The notes under the pieces are model-generated. The model saw only the letters and a program-made list of their open reading frames with translations. It was not told the DNA's origin and ran no database searches. DNA of 64,000 bases from JBNNGK01 sp050268245 (GTDB lineage: Bacteria; Pseudomonadota; Gammaproteobacteria; Enterobacterales; Enterobacteriaceae): assembly GCF_050268245.1 (NCBI RefSeq), contig NZ_JBNNGK010000002.1:248001-312000 (forward strand). The letters run 5' to 3'. Shown here piece by piece: positions 55,117 to 63,823 of this stretch; positions within the stretch are counted from its first letter, which is position 1; the number at the start of each line of letters is the position of its first letter. Position numbers and translations under genes: made by a program.

Positions 55117-55690
55117 CGTCAGCTAAATCGTAGGGGCGTAGCCTGCTGCGCCCAACCACACCGCAACCGAAGAGCGCAGGGCGGGCTGCTGCTTACAGCC
55201 GTATCATGCTCTGAAGGTAAATTTCTTGCGTCATCAACCGACAACATCGTCAGCTAAATCGTAGGGCCGTAGCCTGCTGCGCCCAACCACACCGCAACCG
55301 AAGAGCGCAGGGCGGGCTGCTGCTTACAGCTGTATCATGCTCTGAAGGTAAATGTCTTGCGTCATCAACCGACAACACCGTCAGCTAAATCGTAGGGGCG
55401 TAGCCTGCTGCGCCCAACCACACCGCAACCGAAGAGCGCAGGGCGGGCTGCTGCTTACAGCCGTATCATGCTCTGAAGGTAAATGTCTTGCGTCATCAAC
55501 CGACAACACCGTCAGCTAAATCGTAGGGGCGTAGCCTGCTGCGCCCAACCACACCGCAACCGATGAACGCAGGGTAGCCCACTGTTTTCCGTAACGTTAA
55601 TCTTTGGGGGGAAACCTCTCGCGCAATCAGCCGACAACACCGTCAGCCAAATCGTAGGGGCGTAGCATGCTGCGCCCGTTAACATCATCG
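55117..55690. repeat. Tandem array of a 131-bp unit carrying GTAG-headed palindromes
   Basis: CGTCAGCTAAATCGTAGGGGCGTAGCCTGC begins units at 55117, 55248, 55379, 55510 and 55641, exactly 131 bp apart; the last two are more diverged. Each holds GTAG followed by GGGCGTAGCCTGCTGCGCCC (imperfect palindrome) and a second partly symmetric stretch (GAGCGCAGGGCGGGCTGCTG). It is the same style as the 122-bp array at 44926 but a different unit. It fills the gap between mgtE and dedA; no gene inside. Confidence 0.9.
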
Positions 55691-55755
55691 CAAGTTATCC
55701 GTGCCGCGAACTCAGTTAGCGACCTGACGATGCGTTTTCTAACCGCGGTTGGTTA

Positions 55756-56259
55756 CTAAAAAAGCAGACTGATATGGGCAACAATCAAAAAACCGATCGA
55801 CCACAACGCGGCCGAAATAAAACAAATCGCGTAAACCCTGTTTAACGGTAACCTAATCACACCCGCAGCGAACGGGATGGTGTAACGCAACACAGCAATG
55901 AAGCGCGAGGCAAACAGCACGAAATTGCCTTTTTGTGCCAAGGTAGTCTGTGCATTTTCTACGGCACGTTGATACCGCAGCGGTATTTTTTTCATCAGTG
56001 CTGTATTGCCGCACCAACGGCCAAAATGGAATGAAAGTATTGAGCCCATTGCCGCGCCAAGCGTAATGGCGCATCCGACCAGCGCTAAGGGGAAAATATC
56101 GTGGCTGACCATAACCCCAAGCAGCAACGTGACCGACGCTGGTGGCAGTAACGAAGATAAAAAAATGGTCGATTTACCCAGCGCAAAGAAGAAGATTGCC
56201 CAAATGAGATGCTCTTGCGCTGGCATATAATGATTAAAAATAGCCATGAACTCAGACAT
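55756..56259 (-). CDS. DedA-family membrane protein
   Basis: 167 residues. DedA features: a hydrophobic N-half (FFFALGKSTIFLSSLLPPASVTLLLGVMVSHDIFPL), the conserved arginine region FVLFASRFIAVLRYTIPFAAGVIRLPLNRVYA, and a terminal helix. Second DedA gene of the window, distinct from yohD. A lipid-flipping role is known for the family. Confidence 0.88.
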   Translation of the reverse strand: MSEFMAIFNHYMPAQEHLIWAIFFFALGKSTIFLSSLLPPASVTLLLGVMVSHDIFPLALVGCAITLGAAMGSILSFHFGRWCGNTALMKKIPLRYQRAVENAQTTLAQKGNFVLFASRFIAVLRYTIPFAAGVIRLPLNRVYAICFISAALWSIGFLIVAHISLLF

Positions 56260-56594
56260 TAACCAGCCTCATACATCATGAACACGCCTATGGGCGTGAA
56301 GGTTATCATCATGCATTACAACCTGTTTTATTCAGGTTCACAAAGGCTACTTATCTTGCGTTTAGCCCCCATTTAACTGCCGGAACCCGCCCCCTAACCG
56401 AGGCAGGGCGGGGCATAATATCAAGCGGTAGGCAATTTATAGGTAGTGATACGGCCGACAAAATGTCATCTGAGATGGCGTCTGGAGGGGGGCGTAATAG
56501 GGGGATTTTAGCCGCAAAGGTGAGTAAAAAAAATGCGCCTGTTAATTTGATAAATTATTAGCTTATTAAGTTAACAGGCTGCTAGCTTATGCAA
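56260..56594. other. Intergenic region with partition-type repeat
   Basis: No gene seen. Near its right end (56562-56575) is CTTATTAAGTTAAC, a copy of the AT-rich repeats that cluster upstream of the ParA gene at 57541-57770. Confidence 0.5.
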
Positions 56595-56897
56595 TTAGTT
56601 GTTTTTCAGCCGTTCCAGCAACTGTGTTTCACTTTTGTCTGCCAGTGCATCAATCGCCAGTTTGATGATGTCGGAACGGGTGACGCGTACGATACCGTTG
56701 CGAGCAGCTAGCACGATCATGTTATCAATCGTTTCAACGTGATTGTCGGTCAGGCTGACTGAAATAGCTTTGTAGACGCGTTTACGCCCTGGAGCTTTGG
56801 CTTCAACTGCTGGCGTTGGGGCAAGCAGGGTGTGCGAGGTCGCACTGTTGATAAATTCATCTTCTGTCATACGGTGCGTTGGCGTACGTTTTTTCAT
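56595..56897 (-). CDS. Ribbon-helix-helix partition partner (ParG/ParB-like)
   Basis: 100 residues. A flexible N-terminal tail is followed by a likely RHH fold (KAISVSLTDNHVETIDNMIVLAARNGIVRVTRSDIIKLAIDAL). Its start overlaps the ParA stop (ATGA). In ParF/ParG-type systems the small RHH protein binds centromere repeats and activates the ATPase. Plasmid-type pair on what appears to be the chromosome. Confidence 0.75.
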   Translation of the reverse strand: MKKRTPTHRMTEDEFINSATSHTLLAPTPAVEAKAPGRKRVYKAISVSLTDNHVETIDNMIVLAARNGIVRVTRSDIIKLAIDALADKSETQLLERLKNN

Positions 56898-57529
56898 AAG
56901 ATCACCTCTTTCACCAAGCTTTCAATTTCATGCTGTGCTTTAAGGTTATGTGCTTCGTGAATGGTTTTGGCATCACCCCAAGCATCACGGTAGATCTTAC
57001 GGTCGCACAGGCGATGACTGACCAAGTTAAATTCCGGGTATTCACTTAGCACTTCTGCCGCTTCATTGGCTTCATTAATGAAAATATTCGTCGGGCACAT
57101 GTTAAGCACGATGTAACCTTTCACTTTTTCATTATATTCCTGCGCGGTGGAGAACATTTCCGACAGGTAACCAATAGTATCGAGATCCATTTGGGAAGGG
57201 CGCAGGGGGGAAAGGAACAGATCCGCCGCTAGCAGACCAGAGCGGAGCTCGGCACTGTCGCGGCCTGCGGTATCAACAATCACGTAATCGTAGTGACGAT
57301 CCAACTCAAGTAAGGTTTCTTTGATTTTCCCCGAAGCGGCCACCACCGGAATGTGTGGCAAACCATCCACGTTTTGCCGATCGTTGTACCACGTCATGAT
57401 CGATTTCTGGTCGTCGGCATCAACAATAATGGCCGTTTTGCCTAGCTTAAGAATGAGATACCCGGCGATGTTTACCGCTTTAGTTGATTTCCCAACGCCG
57501 CCTTTCTGTGAGCCAATCAAAACAATCAT
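56894..57529 (-). CDS. ParA/ParF-type partition ATPase
   Basis: 211 residues. Deviant Walker A KGGVGKST at residues 9-16; ADDQKSIMTWYNDR and VIVDTAGRDSAELRSGLLAADLFLSP give the A' and B motifs. The lack of an N-terminal HTH marks the short ParF type. ATG 57529 is preceded by GAGAGATGG. It forms nucleoid-bound filaments or gradients that segregate DNA; what it moves here is unknown. Confidence 0.85.
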   Translation of the reverse strand: MIVLIGSQKGGVGKSTKAVNIAGYLILKLGKTAIIVDADDQKSIMTWYNDRQNVDGLPHIPVVAASGKIKETLLELDRHYDYVIVDTAGRDSAELRSGLLAADLFLSPLRPSQMDLDTIGYLSEMFSTAQEYNEKVKGYIVLNMCPTNIFINEANEAAEVLSEYPEFNLVSHRLCDRKIYRDAWGDAKTIHEAHNLKAQHEIESLVKEVIL

Positions 57530-57540
57530 GCTGCCATCTC

Positions 57541-57770
57541 TCAAGTTATTAAGCTGTTAACTTATTAAGTTACTTGCTTATTAGGTTGATAATCAAACAG
57601 GTTAATAAGACACAATATGCCCCAACTTAGTCGCGTTGCCAAGTCACTATCTTATTAACTTAGCAACTTATTTTACTATTAACTGACTCAGTGATCAGGT
57701 AGGAATTCTCTGGTAGTGAGGCATCGTGGGGATTTAATTTATTATTAACTTAATAAGTTATTAGATTGCG
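57541..57770. repeat. Cluster of AT-rich iteron-like repeats, candidate centromere/operator
   Basis: Variants of TTATTAAG/CTTAATAA recur here: AAGTTATTAAGC, AACTTATTAAGTTAC, GCTTATTAGG, GTTAATAAG, CTTATTAACTTAG, ATTATTAACTTAATAAGTTATTAG. A further copy lies at 56562, on the other side of the gene pair. This is the expected form of a parS/parH site bound by an RHH protein. Confidence 0.65.
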
Positions 57771-57823
57771 AGCAGGCTGTGGGTAGGGGAAGGGGGCGCA
57801 GCCGGCGCTACGCCCGGTGAGCA

Positions 57824-58165
57824 TTACTTCTTCATTAATGCTTTCAGATTAGCAAACGGATTATGCGTGGCGGCGCCAACATCTTTTTGCGCATCTTCGC
57901 CAGCAACGACGGTTGAACCGTATTGATCGGCTTCGGTGTATTTTGAATGCTCGTGATCGTGGCAATACAGGCACAGCATTTCCCAGTTACTGCCGTCTTC
58001 AGGGTTATTGCTGTGGTCGTGATCGATATGGTGCACCGTCAGTTCCCGCAGGTTGGAATAGACAAACTCACGAGAACAACGCCCGCAAACCCATGGGAAC
58101 AGTTTCAGCGCTTTCTCGCGGTAGCCAACTTCCAGTTTTGCGTAGTTTTTGGGGATATATGCCAT
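57824..58165 (-). CDS. yajD: YajD, HNH nuclease family protein
   Basis: 113 residues. MAYIPKNYAKLEVGYREKALKLFPWVCGRCSREF gives the first CxxC; HHIDHDHSNNPEDGSNWEMLCLYCHDHEHS gives the HNH motif with the second CxxC. It follows E. coli YajD closely, so ATG 58165 is preferred to a longer frame. Biological role unknown. Confidence 0.93.
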   Translation of the reverse strand: MAYIPKNYAKLEVGYREKALKLFPWVCGRCSREFVYSNLRELTVHHIDHDHSNNPEDGSNWEMLCLYCHDHEHSKYTEADQYGSTVVAGEDAQKDVGAATHNPFANLKALMKK

Positions 58166-58489
58166 GATGTGCCCGCCGATAGAAACAGTAATGACCGAAT
58201 AATACCACAAAGTTTTGGGGGGCAGGGTGAGCTAGCGCTGTGATGCTGTGCATCAGATGCGTGAATTATCTCATTCATGAGGATATTCAAGTGGGGCTAA
58301 AATCGCCTAGTTGCGTCAATCTTGCACTATCGTCACAAGTCGAACATTTGTATTCACCAATGTTGGTTAAACGAACAACTAATATAAATCGATAAGCCGT
58401 AAATGAGGTAAACTTCTGCATATTCATTTGATTGATGAAAAAGAGAGCCACTATAAAGCTCACTTTTTTGACATTATAGCAGAGGGAAT
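58166..58489. other. Gene-free region upstream of the SRA-HNH gene
   Basis: 324 bp shared by divergent yajD and the SRA-HNH gene. No RNA gene or repeat recognised; it must hold both promoters. Confidence 0.45.
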
Positions 58490-59350
58490 ATGCGGAAATT
58501 TGGTGAGATTGAGGGTGTTGTACCCGGACAATTTTTTACGGACAGAAAAGCGTTGGCGCAGGCAGGCGTGCATAAGCCGCTTCAGGCGGGTATCAGCGGT
58601 AGCGCTAATGAAGGGGCTGATTCGATCGTCCTTTCGGGAGGCTATGAAGATGATGAAGATTACGGAAGTGAAATTATTTATACCGGCGCAGGCGGGCGCG
58701 ATGTAAGTACAGGCCAACAAAATGCAGATCAAGAACTGACAAGGCAGAATTTGGCGCTCGCACGAAGCAAGGCTGATGGGTTACCGGTTCGCGTTACCCG
58801 CAGCGCTAAACACAAAAGTCCGCATTCACCTCGTCACGGTTACCAATATGCGGGTTTATATTACGTCGATGATGCTTGGCGTGAAACGGGTAAGTCAGGA
58901 TTTCAAATCTGCCGTTTTCGACTGGTTGCCTACAGCACGCCGTTAATTTCGCAAACACTTCGCGATCAACCACCGGCTTATGGTGAAACTCAGCGCAAAG
59001 AAATGACCATTCAGCGGATTGTGCGCGACACCGTAACAGCCAAAAAAGTTAAACAAATGCATCAATACCAATGCCAGGTTTGTGGTATTGCCTTGGTCAC
59101 AGCGACGGGATTGTATGCAGAAGCGGCGCATATCAAGCCGCTAGGGAAGCCGCATAATGGGCCTGATATTGAATCGAATCTCATCTGCTTGTGCCCTAAT
59201 CATCACGTTTTGTTTGATAATGGCGGTTTTACTATCAATGACGATTTTACGTTGAATGGCATTGCAGGGCGTCTACATGTCATTCCGCAGCATAACATCG
59301 CGTTGAGTTTTGTCGCCTATCACCGCGAACATTACTCAACGCAAAAATAG
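58490..59350 (+). CDS. SRA(YDG)-HNH endonuclease, modification-dependent restriction type
   Basis: 286 residues. The N-terminal SRA/YDG domain starts FGEIEGVVPGQFFTDRKALAQAGVHKPLQAGISG and includes GGRD...NQNLALARS-type blocks and YAGLYYVDDAW; it flips modified cytosine. The C-terminal HNH nuclease has CQVCG...AEAAHIKPLGKPHNGPDIESNLICLCPNHHVLFDNG. The combination is that of type IV enzymes cutting 5-methyl- or hydroxymethylcytosine DNA. Single gene, no methylase nearby; probable anti-phage defence. Confidence 0.85.
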   Translation: MRKFGEIEGVVPGQFFTDRKALAQAGVHKPLQAGISGSANEGADSIVLSGGYEDDEDYGSEIIYTGAGGRDVSTGQQNADQELTRQNLALARSKADGLPVRVTRSAKHKSPHSPRHGYQYAGLYYVDDAWRETGKSGFQICRFRLVAYSTPLISQTLRDQPPAYGETQRKEMTIQRIVRDTVTAKKVKQMHQYQCQVCGIALVTATGLYAEAAHIKPLGKPHNGPDIESNLICLCPNHHVLFDNGGFTINDDFTLNGIAGRLHVIPQHNIALSFVAYHREHYSTQK

Positions 59351-59451
59351 TTCACTGCGCGGATGCAATAGGGCGGGGGATAGTCGGTTGCCGGAAAATG
59401 CATCATCCGTCTTTAAGGTGGCGGAGTAATTTTATTAAAAAGCGCGCGTTA

Positions 59452-59475
59452 GTAAGGGTCGAACAGCTTCGACCC
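59452..59475. repeat. REP-like palindrome related to 15577
   Basis: GTAA followed by GGGTCGAA-CAGC-TTCGACCC; same arms as the 15577 element with a changed centre and head. It lies between the convergent SRA-HNH and RIO kinase genes. Confidence 0.6.
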
Positions 59476-59532
59476 CAACAGGCTCAGCAAAGGGATGGCT
59501 TTGTTATCAGCTTTTAAACATGACCGCGCAGC

Positions 59533-60378
59533 TTATTCTTCGTTGCGGGCCATTTGTTGGCGCTGATACTCGTCGCTAGCAGCCTGAATCTCATCCAATA
59601 CCGAGCCGACATCGGCCTGCTTGTTACTCTCACTGAACTTACCGGTCAGCTGGCTATCCGGCGTCAGATCGCCTTCTTGATAGCGTGCCCAAATCTCTTT
59701 AGCGTACTGGCTCCCCAGCAGTTGCGGGGCGACCTGGCCGTAATACTGGGTCATATTATTGATGTCACGCTCAAACATGCTTTTTGCATGGTTGTTGGCG
59801 GCAGCATCGACCACCTGCGGCAAGTCGATAATGACCGGCCCATCTTTATCCATCAACACGTTGAACTCAGACAAATCGCCGTGTACCAGCCCGGCGCACA
59901 GCATTCGTACGGCATAATTCATCATCAATGCGTGGTCAGCCAGTGCCTGCTCTGGCTCTAGCGTAATGTCACTTAACCGTGGGGCGACTAACCCTTCATC
60001 ATCGGTGATCAGCTCCATCAGCAGCACGCCATCAAGGCAGATGTCTGGCTGGGGTACCCGCACGCCCGCGTTGGCCAATAAATGCAATGCATCGACCTCG
60101 GTATTTTGCCAGGCTTCTTCCTGCTGCTGGCGGCCAAAGCGCGAACCTTTATTCATGGCGCGCGCATCACGGCTGTTACGCACCTTGCGGCCTTCCTGGT
60201 AGTGAACCGCCTGCTTAAAATTGCGTTTGTCCGCTTCTTTGTACACTTTAGCGCAGCGGATTTCATCCCCGCAGCGCACAATAAACACGTCGGCTTCTTT
60301 GCCACTTTTTAAACGGCGGATGACATCGTCAATTAAACCATCATCTACCAATGGCTGGAGTCGTTTTGGAATTTTCAT
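59533..60378 (-). CDS. RIO-type serine/threonine protein kinase
   Basis: 281 residues. ATP-site GKEADVFIVRCG with Lys in RCAKVYK; catalytic loop LVHGDLSEFNVL; metal loop VIIDLPQVVD. All are RIO1 hallmarks, and the length fits the bacterial PA4780-like group. Substrate unknown. Single gene. Confidence 0.9.
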   Translation of the reverse strand: MKIPKRLQPLVDDGLIDDVIRRLKSGKEADVFIVRCGDEIRCAKVYKEADKRNFKQAVHYQEGRKVRNSRDARAMNKGSRFGRQQQEEAWQNTEVDALHLLANAGVRVPQPDICLDGVLLMELITDDEGLVAPRLSDITLEPEQALADHALMMNYAVRMLCAGLVHGDLSEFNVLMDKDGPVIIDLPQVVDAAANNHAKSMFERDINNMTQYYGQVAPQLLGSQYAKEIWARYQEGDLTPDSQLTGKFSESNKQADVGSVLDEIQAASDEYQRQQMARNEE

Positions 60379-60913
60379 GCAGCCTTGTACCCTATTTAGG
60401 CTCTGGTGTGAATGTTTTACGTCATCGTATCGAATAATTTAGACCAGAAAGGCCGGAATTAGTTTTGCATCCAGGACGTTAGCGACAATCTATCAGCAGT
60501 TTTCCGCTAATACCTAACACTACCGCTATTGAGCGTAAAGTTAGCACGGCCATGCTCATTTGTTTCGATGATGTCTTTACGATGAACGAGAAAATCGCGC
60601 CACCGCGTATAGGCGAGTGTATCACCTAGCGCGATCGTTTTGCTGCTTTCTACGCCGTGGGTGAGTACCACTACGCAACCGGGGCTTCTGCGGTGCTGCT
60701 TCCTGCGATAACTTACCGCCATTAGGGTAATACCAATGAAAAAACTGCAACAGCGTGGTTTTTTCGTCATCATCCCGCCTCCCGCTTAGCGAAAGTAAGG
60801 TGAGGGCGGCAGTAAACGAAGCCCGTCAGTGACGTCAGCGCTCAGTTAAGCATGGGCTAAATTTGTGAAAAGGGGAAATGAAGGCAGCCGTTATCGGCTG
60901 CCTGAAGCTGAGG
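60379..60913. other. Intergenic region, possible gene remnant
   Basis: 535 bp with no secure gene. A minus-strand frame at 60507-60773 (88 codons, part of which reads GCVVVLTHGVESSKTIALGDTLAYTRW) could be a remnant, but has no ribosome site or family I recognise. Confidence 0.35.
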
Positions 60914-61570
60914 TTAGCGCTGACTGGCGTAATGCGGTGAACGTGGCCCATAAAGGAGTTCACCGTCTTTACCGGCGGAAAGCAGACGCGTATTGGCGAT
61001 AGCACCAATATCGAAGCCTTTGTCGCTAATGGTATCGGCGATTTGAGCAATAGCCGCATTGATCACCATACCCAGCAGACTATTGCCGCTGCTATTACGG
61101 TTTTCGTTGCTAGATGCGGTCGCGCTGCCGCTCCACAGTGCTTTTCCATTACGCAAATCGACCAAGCGCGCCTTTACGCTGACGCGGGTTTCGCTATCGA
61201 TCACTCGATAGCTGGTGCCGTACTGTTCAATGTCCAGGTACAGCACCGCATCAGCACCGAAGATGTGATGCAACTTCTGGATGCTAACGGCCCGAATGTC
61301 ATTGGCGTTGCTCAACCCATTCTGCTGGAACGTTTCTTCAACCACGGCGACAGGGAACACATAGTAACCTGCCTCGGCTAAGGGTAGCGTGGCGGTTGAA
61401 AGGACGCTGTGGCTGGCGTTGACATCCGGTGACAGGTTAACCGGCGGCGTCACCAAAATGGATTTTGGTTTGCTTTCGTGGAACGCAGCATAGTCGTAAG
61501 GGGCTTTTTTGGCGCAGCCGGTTACCAGTAAGATGGCCAGCGCGGCAAGTAGGCTGAATGTCCGTTTCAT
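60914..61570 (-). CDS. GNA1162/DUF799-family lipoprotein
   Basis: 218 residues. Lipobox LLVTGC near residue 19; then SKPKSILVTPPVNLSPDVNASHSVLSTATLPLAEAGYYVFPVAVV and GADAVLYLDIEQYGTSYRVI, typical of the outer-membrane lipoprotein family named after meningococcal GNA1162. Third gene of a csgG-DUF4810-DUF799 operon; starts 4 bp inside the preceding gene. Confidence 0.9.
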   Translation of the reverse strand: MKRTFSLLAALAILLVTGCAKKAPYDYAAFHESKPKSILVTPPVNLSPDVNASHSVLSTATLPLAEAGYYVFPVAVVEETFQQNGLSNANDIRAVSIQKLHHIFGADAVLYLDIEQYGTSYRVIDSETRVSVKARLVDLRNGKALWSGSATASSNENRNSSGNSLLGMVINAAIAQIADTISDKGFDIGAIANTRLLSAGKDGELLYGPRSPHYASQR

Positions 61571-61923
61571 TTGAAGCTTCCTTTATCCTTAGCCATCAGG
61601 AAATCCATAAACGCGGCGGATTCGGGGAACAGGCGTTTTTCAGTATTAAACTCGGTAAATGCCCGATCTGGGCGGCCGCTCTTGGCGTACAGCAGGCCCA
61701 GTTGCGCGTGCAGGCCGGGTGGCACCGCTTTATCGTTAGCGCGGGAGGTTTCGACCATTTGGTTCAACGCCGCAATTTGCTGTTCCGAACTCACGCCATC
61801 CTGCTGATAATATTGATAAACAGTGGTTTGATAACCATCCCAGTTGTACAAGGTTTTTGGCGTTGTGCAGCCAGCCAGCAGCGTTGCCGCCAGCAGCACA
61901 GCGCTGATATTTTTTATTGTCAT
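61567..61923 (-). CDS. DUF4810 lipoprotein
   Basis: 118 residues. Lipobox LLAGC near residue 19, then TPKTLYNWDGYQTTVYQYYQQDG, typical of DUF4810, and a TPR-like LYAKSGRPDRAFTEFNTEKRLFPES. Middle gene of the lipoprotein trio; overlaps the next gene by 4 bp. Confidence 0.88.
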   Translation of the reverse strand: MTIKNISAVLLAATLLAGCTTPKTLYNWDGYQTTVYQYYQQDGVSSEQQIAALNQMVETSRANDKAVPPGLHAQLGLLYAKSGRPDRAFTEFNTEKRLFPESAAFMDFLMAKDKGSFK

Positions 61924-61939
61924 GTAATGTACTAATCCG

Positions 61940-62611
61940 TTAGTTTGCCGGGCGCCATGCGCCGCTTTCGATGCCGGTGACTAAATTGTTGACCGCTTCA
62001 CGCACGGCCAAATCCAATACTTTGCCGTTCAGGGTCGAGTCATAGCTGGCGGTGCCGCCAAAGCCAATCACTTCACGGTTCGACAGGCTGTATTCGCCCG
62101 CACCTTGGGTGGAGTAAACCACTTCTGAGGTTTGTACGTTAACCACGTTCAGGTTTACTTTGGCGTAGGCAACCTGTGATTTCCCGCGGCCGAGAATGCC
62201 CCACAGTTGATGATCGCCCACTTCTTTACGGCCAAACTCGGTTACGTCACCGGTGATCACATAGTTGGCGCCTTTCAGCGTCTGTTTTTGCCCTTTCAGG
62301 CCCGCTTCCGTTTTCAACTCATCCATGTTGGTGCGATCGAGCACGTTAAAGCGGCCAGTTTGCTGAAGATGGGTGATCAAAATGGTTTTGGACTGATTAC
62401 CCAGACGATCGACGCCGTCAGAGAAAATACCGTTCATGTAACTGGAGCGGTTATCAAACTTGCCGACGGAAATCGGGCTGCGCGGGCCTTGATAGCTGGT
62501 TTGGTAGGACGCGACTTTAGGTACGTCCAGCGAACGTGAGGATTCGGTTGCACAACCGGCCAGCATGCTGGCGGAAAGCGCAATGGAACAAAGTACGAAT
62601 GATTTTTTCAT
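61940..62611 (-). CDS. CsgG-family lipoprotein
   Basis: 223 residues. Lipobox MLAGC near residue 18. CsgG/curli-export domain blocks: GKFDNRSSYMNGIFSDGVDRLGNQSKTILITHLQQTGRFNVLDRTNMDEL and VNLNVVNVQTSEVVYSTQGAGEYSLSNREV. ATG 62611 lies downstream of AAGGAGAG and matches lipoprotein starts. With the two following genes it forms a three-lipoprotein operon probably building an outer-membrane complex; no curli subunit genes are nearby. Confidence 0.9.
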   Translation of the reverse strand: MKKSFVLCSIALSASMLAGCATESSRSLDVPKVASYQTSYQGPRSPISVGKFDNRSSYMNGIFSDGVDRLGNQSKTILITHLQQTGRFNVLDRTNMDELKTEAGLKGQKQTLKGANYVITGDVTEFGRKEVGDHQLWGILGRGKSQVAYAKVNLNVVNVQTSEVVYSTQGAGEYSLSNREVIGFGGTASYDSTLNGKVLDLAVREAVNNLVTGIESGAWRPAN

Positions 62612-62860
62612 ATCAGTGAAATCTCTCCTTGATAGCAGACACCGGCAGGGCTGCCGGTGTCGATTGAAGAGCACCGGGTATATTGGCGCTCTGCAGGGGA
62701 ATCCTACCAGAAAAAGATGTCGGGAATAGCGTAAATACATCGGTATTTACCCTTAGTTTATGCGGAACGTCTTCACCTTATTATTGTTATGCGCTATGTT
62801 AATTAGGTAACACTATCAACTAATTTTAAATTTACTGATTGCATGAGGAAGGACAATAAC

Positions 62861-63787
62861 GTGGAGATCCGTGATTTTCGGGCGCTTTCCCGACGTCTGG
62901 TGCGTGAACTGGGGATGTTGAACAAGCAAAGCAACGGATCGCGTTTTTCGCCGTTGCAAATACACCTGATGATTGAAATCAATCAGCAACCTTTAGGGGT
63001 CGTTGAGTTGGCCGCCCAGTTGTGTATTGACAAGGCCAGCGCCAGCCGCGCGTTACGCAGCCTGGTGAGTGCTGAAATGATCGAGGTGATTGAGCATCCG
63101 CATGATAAACGTCACACGTTGCATCGTTTAACGCGAACGGGAAAGAAAACGTTGGCGGCGATCGAGACTGATGCCGATGACTTTATGCAACAGGCGATAG
63201 CGCAGTTGGATGTCGATGAAGTGGCAATGACCGTTGCGGCGATGAAAAAATTCTCTGCTGCATTGGGTAGCGCACGTAAGCAACGGACTGCGGCGTTGCA
63301 CGTGCGGCCAATAGCCGCGCAGGATGATGCGGCAATGGCGGCGGTGATCCGGGCCACCTTCCGGGAATACGACATGGATAAGATGGAAGGGGTTAGCGTG
63401 CACGATCCCGATTTGGATCAATTGACGGCAGTTTATCAGCAAAACGGCGGGCGTTACTGGGTGGTTGAACAGCAGGGCGAGGTGGCGGGCGGCGTGGGTA
63501 TTGCGCCGCTGGCAGGCGGTGAACCTGATTATTGCGAACTACAAAAACTGTTCTTTAAGCCACAAATCCGTGGCTTGGGCATGGCACGTTACATGGTGGT
63601 ACAGGCGATGAAAGCGGCACGTGCGGCGGGGTATCGTTACTGTTATTTAGAGACCACGGAACAGTTGAAAGAGGCGGTCGGTTTGTATCTGTCGTTGGGT
63701 TTTATTTCGTTGAGTGAGAAGCGGGGCAATACCGGGCACCACGGGTGCAGTATTTATATGCTGAAAGAGTTAACGACCGACAAGTGA
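62861..63787 (+). CDS. MarR-GNAT fusion protein
   Basis: 308 residues. The MarR winged HTH occupies residues 1-140 (RLVRELGMLNKQSNGSRFSPLQIHLMIEI...ASRALRSLVSAEMIEVIEHPHDKRHTLHRLT), and a GNAT acetyltransferase follows at 150-308 (IAAQDDAAMAAVIRATFREYD; KLFFKPQIRGLGMARYMVVQAMKAA). I prefer GTG 62861, 7 nt after AGGAAGGA, to ATG 62843, which overlaps that site. Regulator and enzyme in one; substrate unknown. Confidence 0.88.
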   Translation: MEIRDFRALSRRLVRELGMLNKQSNGSRFSPLQIHLMIEINQQPLGVVELAAQLCIDKASASRALRSLVSAEMIEVIEHPHDKRHTLHRLTRTGKKTLAAIETDADDFMQQAIAQLDVDEVAMTVAAMKKFSAALGSARKQRTAALHVRPIAAQDDAAMAAVIRATFREYDMDKMEGVSVHDPDLDQLTAVYQQNGGRYWVVEQQGEVAGGVGIAPLAGGEPDYCELQKLFFKPQIRGLGMARYMVVQAMKAARAAGYRYCYLETTEQLKEAVGLYLSLGFISLSEKRGNTGHHGCSIYMLKELTTDK

Positions 63788-63804
63788 CCAGGGCAAATAA
63801 CAGC

Positions 63805-63823
63805 GGGGCAGGCAGCCTGCCCC
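63805..63823 (+). terminator. Hairpin after the MarR-GNAT gene
   Basis: GGGGCAGG-CAG-CCTGCCCC, a perfect 8-bp stem 18 bp beyond the stop. No immediate U-run. The remaining bases to 64000 hold nothing I can assign. Confidence 0.6.

Noticed and set aside
60507..60773. 88-codon minus-strand frame between the RIO kinase and the lipoprotein operon
   Set aside because: No ribosome site, no family recognised; kept only as a possible remnant in the intergenic entry.
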